From: Variovorax sp. 679
GTDB taxonomy: Bacteria; Pseudomonadota; Gammaproteobacteria; Burkholderiales; Burkholderiaceae_C
Length of the DNA stretch: 64,000 nucleotides
NCBI RefSeq assembly: GCF_003952185.1
Contig: NZ_RXFS01000005.1
Coordinates: 1-64,000 of the forward strand
Reading direction: 5' to 3'
The translations under genes and the position numbers were made by a program. Below are positions 9,712 through 18,153 of the stretch, piece after piece. A model generated the notes under the pieces. It was not told the DNA's origin. It searched no databases and worked only from the letters and a program-made list of their open reading frames with translations. Each line of letters starts with the position of its first letter. The first letter of the stretch is position 1.

Positions 9712-11082
9712 TCAGGCTGCCGACGATGCCTTCACAGGCCAGTCGCGCAGCTTGCCGGGGTTCAGCAGGCCCAGCGGATCGAAGCGCTTCTTCACCTCGA
9801 TGACTTCTGGCGGCAGCGGCCCGCCGGCCTTGCCGTCTTCCACGATGTTCACGTGCGGGTTGTTGATGTGCACGTTGTGCTCGCGATGGATGCGGATGAT
9901 CTCCTGCAGCCGCTCCTCGGTGCTGAATCGCACCAGCTGCAGCCCGCTGCAGGTCATGAGCCCCGCCACGTTGCGCAGGAACTCGACGTGCATCATCACC
10001 TCGCCGCCCAGCAGCTTCTCCATCTCGATGACCTGCTCGACATGCTTGCCCGGGATGAACCCACTTTGCAGGTAGGTCAGCGTCGGGTCGATCTTCAGCG
10101 CGTGCAGCGTCGTGTGGTTCCAGGTGAATTCCATCAGCGTGCGGTTGCTCTTCTGCACTTCGGCGGCCGTCTTGCGGTAGCTCACGGTGCCGCTGTGCGA
10201 CTCCACCAGCAGCAGCATCGCCGGCTCGCTCGACTCGGCCACCAGCGACAGCACCGTGTGGCAGCCCTGCGGCAGGTGCGAGGCCAGTTGTGCGAGGTGG
10301 TCGGAGATCGGTGCGGCGAAGAAGGTGACGCCGCGCTTCACGATGCCCGGCGCATGCGCCAGCTTGTCCGCGAAGTTCAGCGCGCTCTCGAAGTCGCCGA
10401 AGGTCACCAGCGTCTCCAGCCACGGATGCGCCGGTGCCAGCGCGATCTCCAGCTCCAGCACGAGGCCGTTGGTACCCCACAGGTGGTGCATGCGCATCGC
10501 CTCGGCACCACGCAGCTCGATCACCTGCGGCTCGGCCTCGATGGTCATCGCGCGGATGCCGAGCACGTTGCCGGGCGCACCCAGCGGCCCGTAGTTGATG
10601 GAGCCCACCCCACCGAAGCCGCCGCCGAACAGGCCGCCAAGCGTCGCGCTGCGGTAGGTCGACGGCACGCAGCGCAGTTCCTGCCCCGTGGGCTTCGTCT
10701 GCTTCTCGAGCTCGCCGAGGCGGATGCCGGCCTGCGCCCGCGCCACGCCGGGCTGCACCCACAGGCAGGTGTTGTAGCCCGTCATGTCGAGCACCACACC
10801 GCCGGCCAGCGGCGTGGTCTGGCCGTAGTTGCCGGTGCCGCTTCCGCGGATGGTGATCGGCACGCAGCGGCGCGCGCAGGCACCGACCACCGCGCGGATC
10901 TCTTCTTCGGTGCGTGGTCGCACGACGACGTCGGCGCGCTTGTCCTTCAGCTGGCGCACGAGCACCGGGCTGAACCACGAGAAGTCGGAGGACAGCCGCG
11001 TGACGCGGCTTTCGTCGGTGATCCAGTCGAGGTCTGGCAGTTCGAGCAGCAACTGCTCGATGGCGGAAACGGGAGCATTCAT
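9712..11082 (-). CDS. FAD-linked oxidase (PCMH/GlcD type)
   Basis: This 456-residue flavoprotein has an N-terminal PCMH-type FAD-binding domain (VVRPRTEEEIRAVV, then GSGTGNYGQTTPLAGG) and a C-terminal FAD-oxidase domain ending in DPLGLLNPGKL, typical of glycolate-oxidase/D-lactate-dehydrogenase relatives. It probably oxidises a 2-hydroxy acid or similar intermediate; the substrate is unknown. The ATG at 11082 is preferred over an in-frame TTG at 11088. It is the last gene of a seven-gene minus-strand operon, 9 nt after the ABC permease, so it likely acts on a product of the same catabolic route. Confidence 0.85.
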   Translation of the reverse strand: MNAPVSAIEQLLLELPDLDWITDESRVTRLSSDFSWFSPVLVRQLKDKRADVVVRPRTEEEIRAVVGACARRCVPITIRGSGTGNYGQTTPLAGGVVLDMTGYNTCLWVQPGVARAQAGIRLGELEKQTKPTGQELRCVPSTYRSATLGGLFGGGFGGVGSINYGPLGAPGNVLGIRAMTIEAEPQVIELRGAEAMRMHHLWGTNGLVLELEIALAPAHPWLETLVTFGDFESALNFADKLAHAPGIVKRGVTFFAAPISDHLAQLASHLPQGCHTVLSLVAESSEPAMLLLVESHSGTVSYRKTAAEVQKSNRTLMEFTWNHTTLHALKIDPTLTYLQSGFIPGKHVEQVIEMEKLLGGEVMMHVEFLRNVAGLMTCSGLQLVRFSTEERLQEIIRIHREHNVHINNPHVNIVEDGKAGGPLPPEVIEVKKRFDPLGLLNPGKLRDWPVKASSAA

Positions 11083-11091
11083 GGTCAAGGT

Positions 11092-11898
11092 TCAATCCTG
11101 GGAAAGTTCGCTCGCATGCCAGGAGCCCAGCGCCAGCTTCGTGAGCCAGGCCATCAGCACGAAGAGCGCGACACCGGTGAGCGAGATGAGCAGCAGCGCC
11201 GCGAACATGCGCGGAATGTTCAGCTGGAAGCCCGCCTGCAGGATCTGGTAGGCCAGCCCCGCGCCCGAGCCACCCGTGCCCGCGACGAATTCAGCCACCA
11301 CCGCGCCGATCAGCGCGAGGCCGCTGGAGATGCGCAGCCCGCCGAAGAAGTAAGGCAGCGCGCTCGGAATGCGCAGCCGAACCAGCTGCTGCCAGCGAGT
11401 GGCACGGTTGAGCTTGAAGTAGCTCTGCAGGTCGGGGTCGATGCTGCGCAGGCCCAGCGTGGTGTTGCTGATGATCGGGAACAGCGCCACCAGCGCCGCG
11501 CACACCGTCATCGCGGCCACCGGGTTCTTCACCCAGATGATGATCAGCGGCGCCACCGCCACGATGGGCGTCACCTGCAGCAGCACCGCGTACGGGAAGA
11601 GCGCGGTCTCGATGCGCTTGCTCTGCACGAACAGGAACGAGATCAGCACGCCCGCCACAGTTGCGAGCAGGAACGACAGCACCGTGATCTTCAGCGTGAC
11701 CAGCAGCGCATTGCCCAGCGGTGCCCAGTCGGTCACCAGCGTCTGCACCATCAGGTAGGGCGAGGGCACCAGGTAGGGCGGGAGCTCCATGGCCACCACC
11801 ATCCACTGCCACAACGCGACCAGCACCACGCCGATCAGCACCGGGTAGAGCACGCGCTGCACGCGCGGCTGGTTCAGCAAAGGCATGGGCTTCGTCAT
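11092..11898 (-). CDS. ABC transporter permease (SsuC/TauC type)
   Basis: This 268-residue integral-membrane protein has about six hydrophobic helices and the BPD_transp_1 fold. The EAA-like loop is visible around SIDPDLQSYFKLNRATRWQQ and LRIPSALPYFFGGLRIS. It belongs to the permease group of nitrate, sulfonate and taurine importers, which pair with NMT1-type binding proteins. Its ATG overlaps the ATPase stop (11895-11898). It is part of the importer embedded in the creatininase operon. Confidence 0.92.
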   Translation of the reverse strand: MTKPMPLLNQPRVQRVLYPVLIGVVLVALWQWMVVAMELPPYLVPSPYLMVQTLVTDWAPLGNALLVTLKITVLSFLLATVAGVLISFLFVQSKRIETALFPYAVLLQVTPIVAVAPLIIIWVKNPVAAMTVCAALVALFPIISNTTLGLRSIDPDLQSYFKLNRATRWQQLVRLRIPSALPYFFGGLRISSGLALIGAVVAEFVAGTGGSGAGLAYQILQAGFQLNIPRMFAALLLISLTGVALFVLMAWLTKLALGSWHASELSQD

Positions 11899-12731
11899 CG
11901 CGCGGCCTCCTCGTCGGTGCTGCTGGCGCGCAGCAGGCTGTCCTGCAGCCGCTTGGCGTGGCGCGCGAATTCGGGCGTGACCATGAAGTCGGCGCTGCGC
12001 GGGTAGGGCTCGTCGATGCGGAACTCTTCCACCACGCGGCCCGGCCGCGCGGCCATCATCACCACGCGGCTCGACAGGAACACAGCCTCGTGGATCGAGT
12101 GCGTCACGAAGATCACCGTGAGCTTCTTCTTGCGCCACAGCTCCAGCAGGTCGGCGTCGAGCTTGTGGCGCGTGATCTCGTCGAGCGCGCCGAAGGGCTC
12201 GTCCATCAGCAGCAGGTCGGGCTGCGTGACGAGGCCGCGCGCGATCGACACGCGCATCTGCATGCCGCCCGAGAGTGCACGCGGCAGCGCGTCGGCGAAC
12301 TTCTCGAGCCCCACCAACGCGAGCGATTCCATCACCCGCGCATCGGCCTCCTTGCGCGGCACGCCCGCCAGGTCCAGCGGCAGCCGCACGTTGGTGCGCA
12401 CGCTGGCCCACGGCATCAGCGTGGGCGACTGGAACACGAAGGACAGCTTGTGCGGGCAGTCGTGCAGCTGCGCCACCGGCCTGCGCCACACCAGCAGGCG
12501 GCCGTCGCTGGGCTCGAGCATGCCGGCCACCATCTTCAGCAGCGTGCTCTTGCCGCAGCCAGAAGGGCCGAGCAGGGTTACGAACTCGCCCTCGGCGATC
12601 GACAGGTCCACCGGCAGCAGCGCTTGCGTGCCGTTGGGGTACGTCTTCTCGGCCGAGAGCACTTCCACTGCCGGCACGGCGGGCGCGAGTTCGGGCGGAG
12701 GGGCCAGCGTGTGGGGGTCGATGCGATTCAT
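11895..12731 (-). CDS. ABC transporter ATP-binding protein
   Basis: The 278-residue ATPase has Walker A GPSGCGKST, signature LSGGMQMRVSIARG, Walker B LLMDEPFGALD and the H-loop VTHSIHEA. It belongs to the SsuB/TauB/NrtD branch. It energises the adjacent permease, to which it is coupled by a 4-nt overlap, and takes substrate from the binding protein at 12796. The C-terminal tail is slightly long for the family but has no extra domain I recognise. Confidence 0.94.
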   Translation of the reverse strand: MNRIDPHTLAPPPELAPAVPAVEVLSAEKTYPNGTQALLPVDLSIAEGEFVTLLGPSGCGKSTLLKMVAGMLEPSDGRLLVWRRPVAQLHDCPHKLSFVFQSPTLMPWASVRTNVRLPLDLAGVPRKEADARVMESLALVGLEKFADALPRALSGGMQMRVSIARGLVTQPDLLLMDEPFGALDEITRHKLDADLLELWRKKKLTVIFVTHSIHEAVFLSSRVVMMAARPGRVVEEFRIDEPYPRSADFMVTPEFARHAKRLQDSLLRASSTDEEAAR

Positions 12732-12795
12732 TCGTGAGGCCTTTCGAGAACGGCCGCATCGCGCGGCCGCCTGGTTTCAGGGCAGTGCTTGAGCG

Positions 12796-13779
12796 TCAGG
12801 GCAGGACCTTGGCGTCCTTGACGAACTCGGTCGTATAGGTCTTCGCCAGCTCCACCTTCGACGGGTCGAGCAGCTTCGCGCTCACGAGGAAGTCGTAGCT
12901 CGCCTTCGCACGCGCATCCGTCATCACGCCGATGCCGAGCTTGGCTGCGTCGCCGCCGGTGATCATTCCCATCTCCTTGAGCTTGGCCACGCTGTAGGCG
13001 AGCTGGTCGTCGGTCATGTTGGGGTTGTCCTTCTTGATCAGCGCGTTGGCGGGCGCCGGGTCGGCGAGGTAGCTCTTCCAGCCCTCGGCCGAGGCCTTCA
13101 CGAAGGCGGCGACCTGCTTGCTGCGGTCCTTCACGGTCTTCTCCATGCACGACACCGTGGTCGCATAGGCCGGGAAGCCGTGGTCGCTGAACATCAGCAC
13201 GGTGCTCTTCACGCCGGCCTTCTGGATGGCGTAGGGCTCGGAGGTCAGGTAGCCCTGTTGCGCGGTGTTCTTGTCGGCAACGAAGGGCTGGATGTTGAAG
13301 GTGTAGGGCCGCGTCTGCTCGTCGGTGAAGCCGAACTTGGCCTTCAGCCACGGCCAGTAGCCGCGCTGCGCCTGTGCGCCGATCAGCAGCGTCTTGCCCT
13401 TCAGGTCCTCGAACTTCTTCACGTCGTCGTGCGCGATCAGCACCTGCGGGTCTTTCTGGAAGAAGGCCGCCACGTTGACCACCGGCACGCCGCCTTCGCG
13501 CACCTGCATCATCTGGATGTCGCTCGAACCCATGATGCAGTCGGCCTGGCCGGCGGCCATCATCTGTGTAATGTTGACCTGCGGGCCACCCATCTTGATG
13601 GTCACGTCGAGGCCGTATTTCTTGTAGATGCCCTGCGCCACGGCCTGGTAGAAGCCGCCGTGCTCGGCCTGCGCGTACCAGTTGGTCATGTAGGTGAACT
13701 TGTCCTCGGCCTGTGCGGGCGCGGCGGCGAGGAAGGCGATGGCGGCGGCGCCGGCGATGGACAGTGCGAAGGAGCGCAT
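12796..13779 (-). CDS. ABC substrate-binding protein, NMT1/THI5-like
   Basis: The 327-residue exported protein has a Sec signal peptide ending APAQA|ED. The ATG at 13779 is chosen because it starts the signal peptide and is preceded by GAGAGG. The NMT1/THI5-like fold is seen in TYMTNWYAQAEHGGFYQAVA and KKYGLDVTIKMGGPQVN. Related proteins bind pyrimidines, riboflavin precursors, sulfonates or aromatic acids. With the deaminase-like amidohydrolase and creatininase-family gene next door, a small nitrogenous ring or amide is the favoured ligand (inference). Confidence 0.9.
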   Translation of the reverse strand: MRSFALSIAGAAAIAFLAAAPAQAEDKFTYMTNWYAQAEHGGFYQAVAQGIYKKYGLDVTIKMGGPQVNITQMMAAGQADCIMGSSDIQMMQVREGGVPVVNVAAFFQKDPQVLIAHDDVKKFEDLKGKTLLIGAQAQRGYWPWLKAKFGFTDEQTRPYTFNIQPFVADKNTAQQGYLTSEPYAIQKAGVKSTVLMFSDHGFPAYATTVSCMEKTVKDRSKQVAAFVKASAEGWKSYLADPAPANALIKKDNPNMTDDQLAYSVAKLKEMGMITGGDAAKLGIGVMTDARAKASYDFLVSAKLLDPSKVELAKTYTTEFVKDAKVLP

Positions 13780-13848
13780 GGTGGGGACCTCTCGTAGGCA
13801 GGGGAGTTGAAGAAGAAAAAGGTGAATCGGCCGTTGCAAGAAGCGGGC

Positions 13849-14712
13849 TCAGGCAGGCTGGAAGCTCTGCTGCACGAAGCCCTGCTGGTGCCCGCGCTCC
13901 CAGGTGGCTTCCTCGCGCACCACCCAGCGCAGCGCATGCAGCTCGGTCAGCGCTTGCACCCAGCTGTCGGAGAGCGTGTCGAGGATGGCTTCGCCCTGCT
14001 CGCGCGTGGCGGTGGTCGGGTCGCCGATCACGCCACTCGGGCCGAAGTCGCGCGCGGTCCAGGCGCAGGCCGGGCGGCCGTCGGCCGACAGCAGCTTGAT
14101 CGGGAAGGGCGGCGGAAAGTTGGCGACTGCGTGCTCCATGTGCACCGTCTCGGGTGCGAGCGCGAGCATCAGCGCCGTCTCGGAATGGCCCGCATGCATC
14201 GCGAGCTTCTTTTCCTGTTCGCTCACCTGCTTGCTCGCCGCGCTCGGCAAGCGCGACACGCCGTGCGGCACGATCACGAAGTCGCCGTGGCGCAGGCGCA
14301 GTTCGCGCGCCGCCATCTCCAGCACCTGCGGCTGGCCGCCGTGGCCGTTGGCGAACAGCAGCTTGCGGAAGCCCGAGCGGTAGACCGATTCGCCGATCTC
14401 GATCACGGTCGACAACAGCGTGGTCCCGGTCAGCGTCATGGTGCCGGGGAAGTGCAGGTGCTCTTCCGACTTGCCATAGGTGATGGTCGGCAGCGCGAAT
14501 GCGCGCACCTCGGCGGGCAGCTTCTCGAGCGCCTTGCCCATCACGCCCGAGCAGATCACGCTGTCGACCGAGCACGGCAGGTGAGGGCCGTGCTGCTCGA
14601 TGGCGCCGCAGGGCAGCACGATGACGGTGTTCTCGCGATCGGGCAGCGCGGCGATCTCGGTCCAGCTCAGGTAGGGCAGGAAGCGGTGGGGCGGGATGTA
14701 GCCGTGGAGCAT
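13849..14712 (-). CDS. Creatininase-family amidohydrolase
   Basis: The 287-residue protein carries the creatininase-fold metal motifs: E and H in PCGAIEQHGPHLP with the following D (SVDSVI), the histidine in FANGHGG, and the glutamate in GHSETALM. The family hydrolyses cyclic or linear amides (creatinine, FAPy compounds, 3-dehydro-scyllo-inosose), so the substrate is open. I chose the start at 14712 because the conserved N-terminus MLHGYIPPHRFLPYLSW begins there. It lies between the amidohydrolase and the binding-protein gene in one operon. Confidence 0.88.
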   Translation of the reverse strand: MLHGYIPPHRFLPYLSWTEIAALPDRENTVIVLPCGAIEQHGPHLPCSVDSVICSGVMGKALEKLPAEVRAFALPTITYGKSEEHLHFPGTMTLTGTTLLSTVIEIGESVYRSGFRKLLFANGHGGQPQVLEMAARELRLRHGDFVIVPHGVSRLPSAASKQVSEQEKKLAMHAGHSETALMLALAPETVHMEHAVANFPPPFPIKLLSADGRPACAWTARDFGPSGVIGDPTTATREQGEAILDTLSDSWVQALTELHALRWVVREEATWERGHQQGFVQQSFQPA

Positions 14713-14728
14713 GGGAGTCCTTGTTCTC

Positions 14729-16003
14729 TTACTTTGGGAGGAAGGGCGTCGCGTCGCCGTGCGTGACGCGGCCGTCGCGCAGCACCACGCGGGTGGATGT
14801 GCGCGAAGGCCAGCCGTGGCGGTCGGCCTGCGTGAACAGCACAAGGTCGGCGGCGCGGCCGACCAGCGAAGGCGCGGCCGACGCAGGTGCGCGCTGCAGC
14901 CAGTCGCCGCGGCACAGCGCCTGCGACCAGGTATCGAAGGGCTCGTCGAGCTGCGCCACCAGTGCGGCCGTGCCAAGCGCCTCGACAGGGTCGAAGCTGC
15001 CGAGGCGGCAGAAGGGGTCCTGCACGTTGTCGCTGGCGAAGAGCAGCGGAATGCCGCGATCGCGCGCTTCCTTCACCAGCGTGATGCCGCGCTGGCGCGG
15101 CGTGCGGCCGGTGACTGCATCCTGCAGCAGCAGGTTGGTTGCGGGCAGCGAAACCACCGTGATCGGTGCGCGCGCCACCGCATCGAGCGTGGCGAAGGCC
15201 TGCGCCTCGGGCTGGGCCGCGAGCGCGCAGATGTGGCCGCAGACCACGCGGCCTTCGTAGCCGATCTCGCGCAGGATGCGCGCGGTGGTCTGCAGGCCGA
15301 CGGCCGAGGCGTTGAGTTCCTCGTCGACGTGCAGGTCGATGTCGAGATCGCAGGCCTGTGCCGACACCAGCAGGTTGCGCAGCGCGTTCTCGCTCCAGTT
15401 GGTGGAATGCACGAAGCCGCCGAGCAGCGCGTGCGGCCCGGTCGCCTTCACCTGCCTGGCGAGGCGCATAGCCTGCGCGGCGTCTTCGAAGAGCGGCAGC
15501 TTGATCAGGCTCACCTGCTCCAGCCGCACCCTGCCGGCCCACTCCTGCGCCAGCTCGGCCATCACCGGCCAGGCCATCGGCACGGCATCGGGCTCCCACC
15601 AGTCGACATGCGTGCGCAGGTGCACGGTGCCGCATTCCCAGGCCCATTGCAGGCCGCGCGTGGCGCGCTCGCGCACGTCGGCGGGTGTCCAGTGCACGCG
15701 GTCGGCGAGCATCGCGTCGATGGCGCCGAGCAGGCCGGGTTGCACCTGCTTCATGCGCGGCAGCGTGAAGGCCTTGTCGAGGTGCGTGTGGACGTCGACG
15801 AAGCCGGGCAGAGCCAACGTGCCGGCGAGGTCCCAGGCGGAAGGCGATGGCTCGGCCGTGGCGGGTTGCACCGACTGGACGCGACCGGCCTTGATCGCAA
15901 TGCGCGCGAGCGCAGGCACGCCGTCGCGCTGCGGCCAGTCCGCGGGCAGCAGCCAGCGCGGCAGCCGCACGTTGTCGAGCAGGGTGGGGGCGGGCCCGTT
16001 CAT
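14729..16003 (-). CDS. Cytosine-deaminase-like amidohydrolase
   Basis: This 424-residue TIM-barrel metal hydrolase resembles CodA. The metal motif HTHLDKAF corresponds to HxHLD near residue 75, LHVDEEL to the CodA HxDE segment, CGHICAL to the next histidine, and FASDNVQDPF to the CodA DDVxDPW segment that supplies the metal Asp. CodA relatives deaminate cytosine, isoguanine or creatinine. Together with the creatininase-family neighbour this points to ring deamination followed by amide hydrolysis (inference). Its ATG overlaps the upstream stop (16000-16003). Confidence 0.85.
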   Translation of the reverse strand: MNGPAPTLLDNVRLPRWLLPADWPQRDGVPALARIAIKAGRVQSVQPATAEPSPSAWDLAGTLALPGFVDVHTHLDKAFTLPRMKQVQPGLLGAIDAMLADRVHWTPADVRERATRGLQWAWECGTVHLRTHVDWWEPDAVPMAWPVMAELAQEWAGRVRLEQVSLIKLPLFEDAAQAMRLARQVKATGPHALLGGFVHSTNWSENALRNLLVSAQACDLDIDLHVDEELNASAVGLQTTARILREIGYEGRVVCGHICALAAQPEAQAFATLDAVARAPITVVSLPATNLLLQDAVTGRTPRQRGITLVKEARDRGIPLLFASDNVQDPFCRLGSFDPVEALGTAALVAQLDEPFDTWSQALCRGDWLQRAPASAAPSLVGRAADLVLFTQADRHGWPSRTSTRVVLRDGRVTHGDATPFLPK

Positions 16004-16587
16004 GCGAACCGCGCCATGGCTTGCCCGACACGCGCCATGAAGCGCTTGAGCTGGGGCTCGGTCGCGACGTTCATGTGGTAGTGGGCGTGGTAGTCGACCT
16101 TGGCGCGCTGTCCCGTCAGCCGCTTCATGTAGCGCGTGACGATCTTGCGCGGCGGGTCGCCCATGTACATCGCCATCCAGCGCGGCCGGCCGTAGGTGAC
16201 GACGGCGCTGATGCGCCTGATGTGCGTGAGCATCGGCTTCACGTTGGCCGGATCGCTGATGTCGAAGGCCACGCCCGGCATGAAGAGCCGGTCGAAGTAG
16301 CCCTTGAGCATCGCCGGCAGCCCGAAGCACCACGTCGGAAAGCAGAACACGATGCCCTCGGCCCACTGCAGCCGCTCCACGTAGGGCGCGAGCGGCAGCT
16401 GGTTGGAGGGCACGTCGTGATAGCCCAACCGCTCCTCGCGCGACAGCACCGGGTTGAAGCCCTCCGCGTAGAGATCGCAGTCGTCCACCTCGTGCCCGGC
16501 GGCACGGAGGTTCTTCAGCACCTCCTGGTGCAGGGCGGCGTGGAAGCTGGTTTCGACCGGGTGGCAGTAGACGACGAGCACGCGCAT
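16000..16587 (-). CDS. NAD(P)H-dependent flavodoxin-fold oxidoreductase
   Basis: The 195-residue protein matches the flavodoxin-like fold of NQO1/MdaB/KefF-type quinone reductases. The phosphate-binding N-terminus is VLVVYCHPVETSFHAAL, and FPTWCFGLPAMLKGYFDR is the conserved FMN/active-site segment. It reduces a quinone or other acceptor with NAD(P)H. It is the first gene of the seven-gene operon and is coupled to the amidohydrolase by a 4-nt overlap, so it may supply a reductive step or protect against a reactive intermediate (inference). Confidence 0.85.
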   Translation of the reverse strand: MRVLVVYCHPVETSFHAALHQEVLKNLRAAGHEVDDCDLYAEGFNPVLSREERLGYHDVPSNQLPLAPYVERLQWAEGIVFCFPTWCFGLPAMLKGYFDRLFMPGVAFDISDPANVKPMLTHIRRISAVVTYGRPRWMAMYMGDPPRKIVTRYMKRLTGQRAKVDYHAHYHMNVATEPQLKRFMARVGQAMARFA

Positions 16588-16903
16588 GGTGTGTTTGACC
16601 GCTTAATCAGAGCAAGTGGTCAGGTTATGCAAGCGACGTGCCAGTGGTGGTGCACTGGTTTGGGGCTACGTGGTAGCGGGGCGATGCGTCGGCCGGAAGG
16701 CTCGCCTTAGTTCGATTGAATTCCGTAACAAAAGTCACGGAAGCCGGCAGAAACACAACGAGAAAAGCGAAGGCCTCGAGCTTTACGTAACACTCGCACA
16801 CTCTTTCATCCAATTGTTAACTAAAATTCACAGTCCTAAGTTTGTGAACTTTGGGCCTCATTTCTCTCTTCATCAACCGTTCGATACCCGAGAGTCCGTC
16901 CTC
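16588..16903. promoter_or_regulatory. Intergenic control region before pilus operon
   Basis: This 316-bp gap, clearly lower in GC than the flanks, separates the divergent catabolic operon and the pilus operon. It contains an imperfect inverted repeat whose core arms TTCACA (16827-16832) and TGTGAA (16843-16848) flank 10 nt. A TTGTTA hexamer just upstream (16814-16819) is a candidate -35. A CGATACCCG stretch at 16882-16890 recurs upstream of the small gene at 22320. I see no convincing gene in the gap. Confidence 0.45.
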
Positions 16904-17407
16904 ATGAAAAAACCTTCCCTCATCGTTGCAGCCGTTCTTGCTGCCTTGGTCACCAGCGCGGCAGTCGCCGCAACGACCAGTTCCACGTTCCAGGTCCTCA
17001 TCACCGTGACTAAGGCCTGCTCGGTTACTGCAGGTGCGGGCTCGAACATCAACTTCGGTTCGGTCACTTCCACCGCCACCGCCCTGTCCGCCAGCAGCAA
17101 CATCAGCGTGACCTGCTCTAAGTCGACGCCCTACAACATCGGCTTGCAGCCCTCGAGCGTCCCCACCAACACTACCGGCGCCGGCGTCATGAATCCCACC
17201 GTGGCCGGTCCGGACACCATCCCCTACCAGCTGCGTTCGGTTAGCGCCACTGGCTCGGTCTGGGGCAACGCCACCTCGCCCGCCAACACCGTGGCTGGAA
17301 CCGGCACCGGCGCGGCCCAGTCGATCCCCGTGTTCGCCACGGTCGCGAGCGTCAACGTGACGCCTGGCGACTACTCCGACACCGTGACCGTTCAGGTCAA
17401 CTACTGA
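16904..17407 (+). CDS. Csu-type pilus major subunit (spore coat U domain)
   Basis: The 167-residue secreted protein has a Sec signal peptide (MKKPSLIVAAVLAALVTS...AVAA) and one SCPU domain. The domain shows the paired cysteines TKACSV and VTCSK, NINFGSV, and the terminal VTVQVNY strand used for donor-strand exchange. It fits the CsuA/B-type main shaft subunit of archaic chaperone-usher pili involved in attachment and biofilm. The start at 16904 is chosen because the signal peptide begins there; the frame is open further upstream but uninformative. It is first in an operon with chaperone, usher and tip protein. Confidence 0.9.
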   Translation: MKKPSLIVAAVLAALVTSAAVAATTSSTFQVLITVTKACSVTAGAGSNINFGSVTSTATALSASSNISVTCSKSTPYNIGLQPSSVPTNTTGAGVMNPTVAGPDTIPYQLRSVSATGSVWGNATSPANTVAGTGTGAAQSIPVFATVASVNVTPGDYSDTVTVQVNY

Positions 17408-17421
17408 TCGATGGCCTGACC

Positions 17422-18153
17422 GTGCACCGCTTGCTGCGCCACACACTCGCCCTCGCGTTCGCCCTGCTGGTGTGCGCGGCCGCCTCGGCGAGCGGGCTGC
17501 AGGTCGCTCCGGTCACCTTGACGCTCCAGGCCTCGCAGAACGCGGATGGCCTCTGGCTCAGCAACACCGGCGACGACGTTGTGCACGCGCAGGTGCGGGT
17601 CTATCAGTGGTCGCAGGAGAATGGTGGCGAAAAGCTGACGCCCTCGCGCGAGCTCCTCGTGAGCCCGCCGATGGTGCAGCTCGCACCGTCAGAGCGGCAG
17701 TTGATCCGCGTCATCCGCACCGGGGTTCCCGCCGGCGCGGTCGAGAATTCGTACCGGGTCATCATCGACGAGCTGCCCGTCGAGATGAAGGAGAAGAAGG
17801 GCCTGCAGCTGGTGCTGCGCTACTCGGTTCCCATCTTCATCGCGGCCGCCGGAGCACAGCCGGCCGCGCCCCAGCTCAGCTGGTCGCTGCGCCGCGAGGG
17901 CAGCCAGGCGATGCTCGAAGTCGCCAACGGCGGCGGAATGCACGCCCAGCTTGCCGATCTGGATTTTGTCGATGCCGCCGGCAAGCGCACCCCGGTGCAT
18001 GGCGGCCTGATGGGCTACGTGCTGCCTGGCGCGAGCATGCGTTGGCCCTTGAAGACACCCGCGGAAGCCTTTGCTGGCGGCGGCGTCCTGGAAACGAAGA
18101 TCAATGGCAACGCGACGCAGGAAAAGATTCCGCCACTTCCACGCGTCCGCTGA
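17422..18153 (+). CDS. csuC: Periplasmic pilus chaperone (CsuC-like)
   Basis: This 243-residue PapD-like chaperone has a signal peptide, the N-terminal Ig domain (LQVAPVTLTLQASQNADGLWL), the G1-strand region (VQLAPSERQLIRVIRTG, containing the subunit-anchoring arginine) and the second Ig domain ending near GNATQEKIP. It holds pilus subunits in the periplasm by donor-strand complementation before delivery to the usher. The start is GTG at 17422, 14 nt after the major-subunit stop. The usher start overlaps its 3' end by 50 bp. Confidence 0.93.
   Translation: MHRLLRHTLALAFALLVCAAASASGLQVAPVTLTLQASQNADGLWLSNTGDDVVHAQVRVYQWSQENGGEKLTPSRELLVSPPMVQLAPSERQLIRVIRTGVPAGAVENSYRVIIDELPVEMKEKKGLQLVLRYSVPIFIAAAGAQPAAPQLSWSLRREGSQAMLEVANGGGMHAQLADLDFVDAAGKRTPVHGGLMGYVLPGASMRWPLKTPAEAFAGGGVLETKINGNATQEKIPPLPRVR

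Noticed and set aside
9853..12006. A 717-codon plus-strand frame over the FAD oxidase and ABC permease.
   Set aside because: It is antisense to two well-supported genes, with a composition typical of shadow frames.
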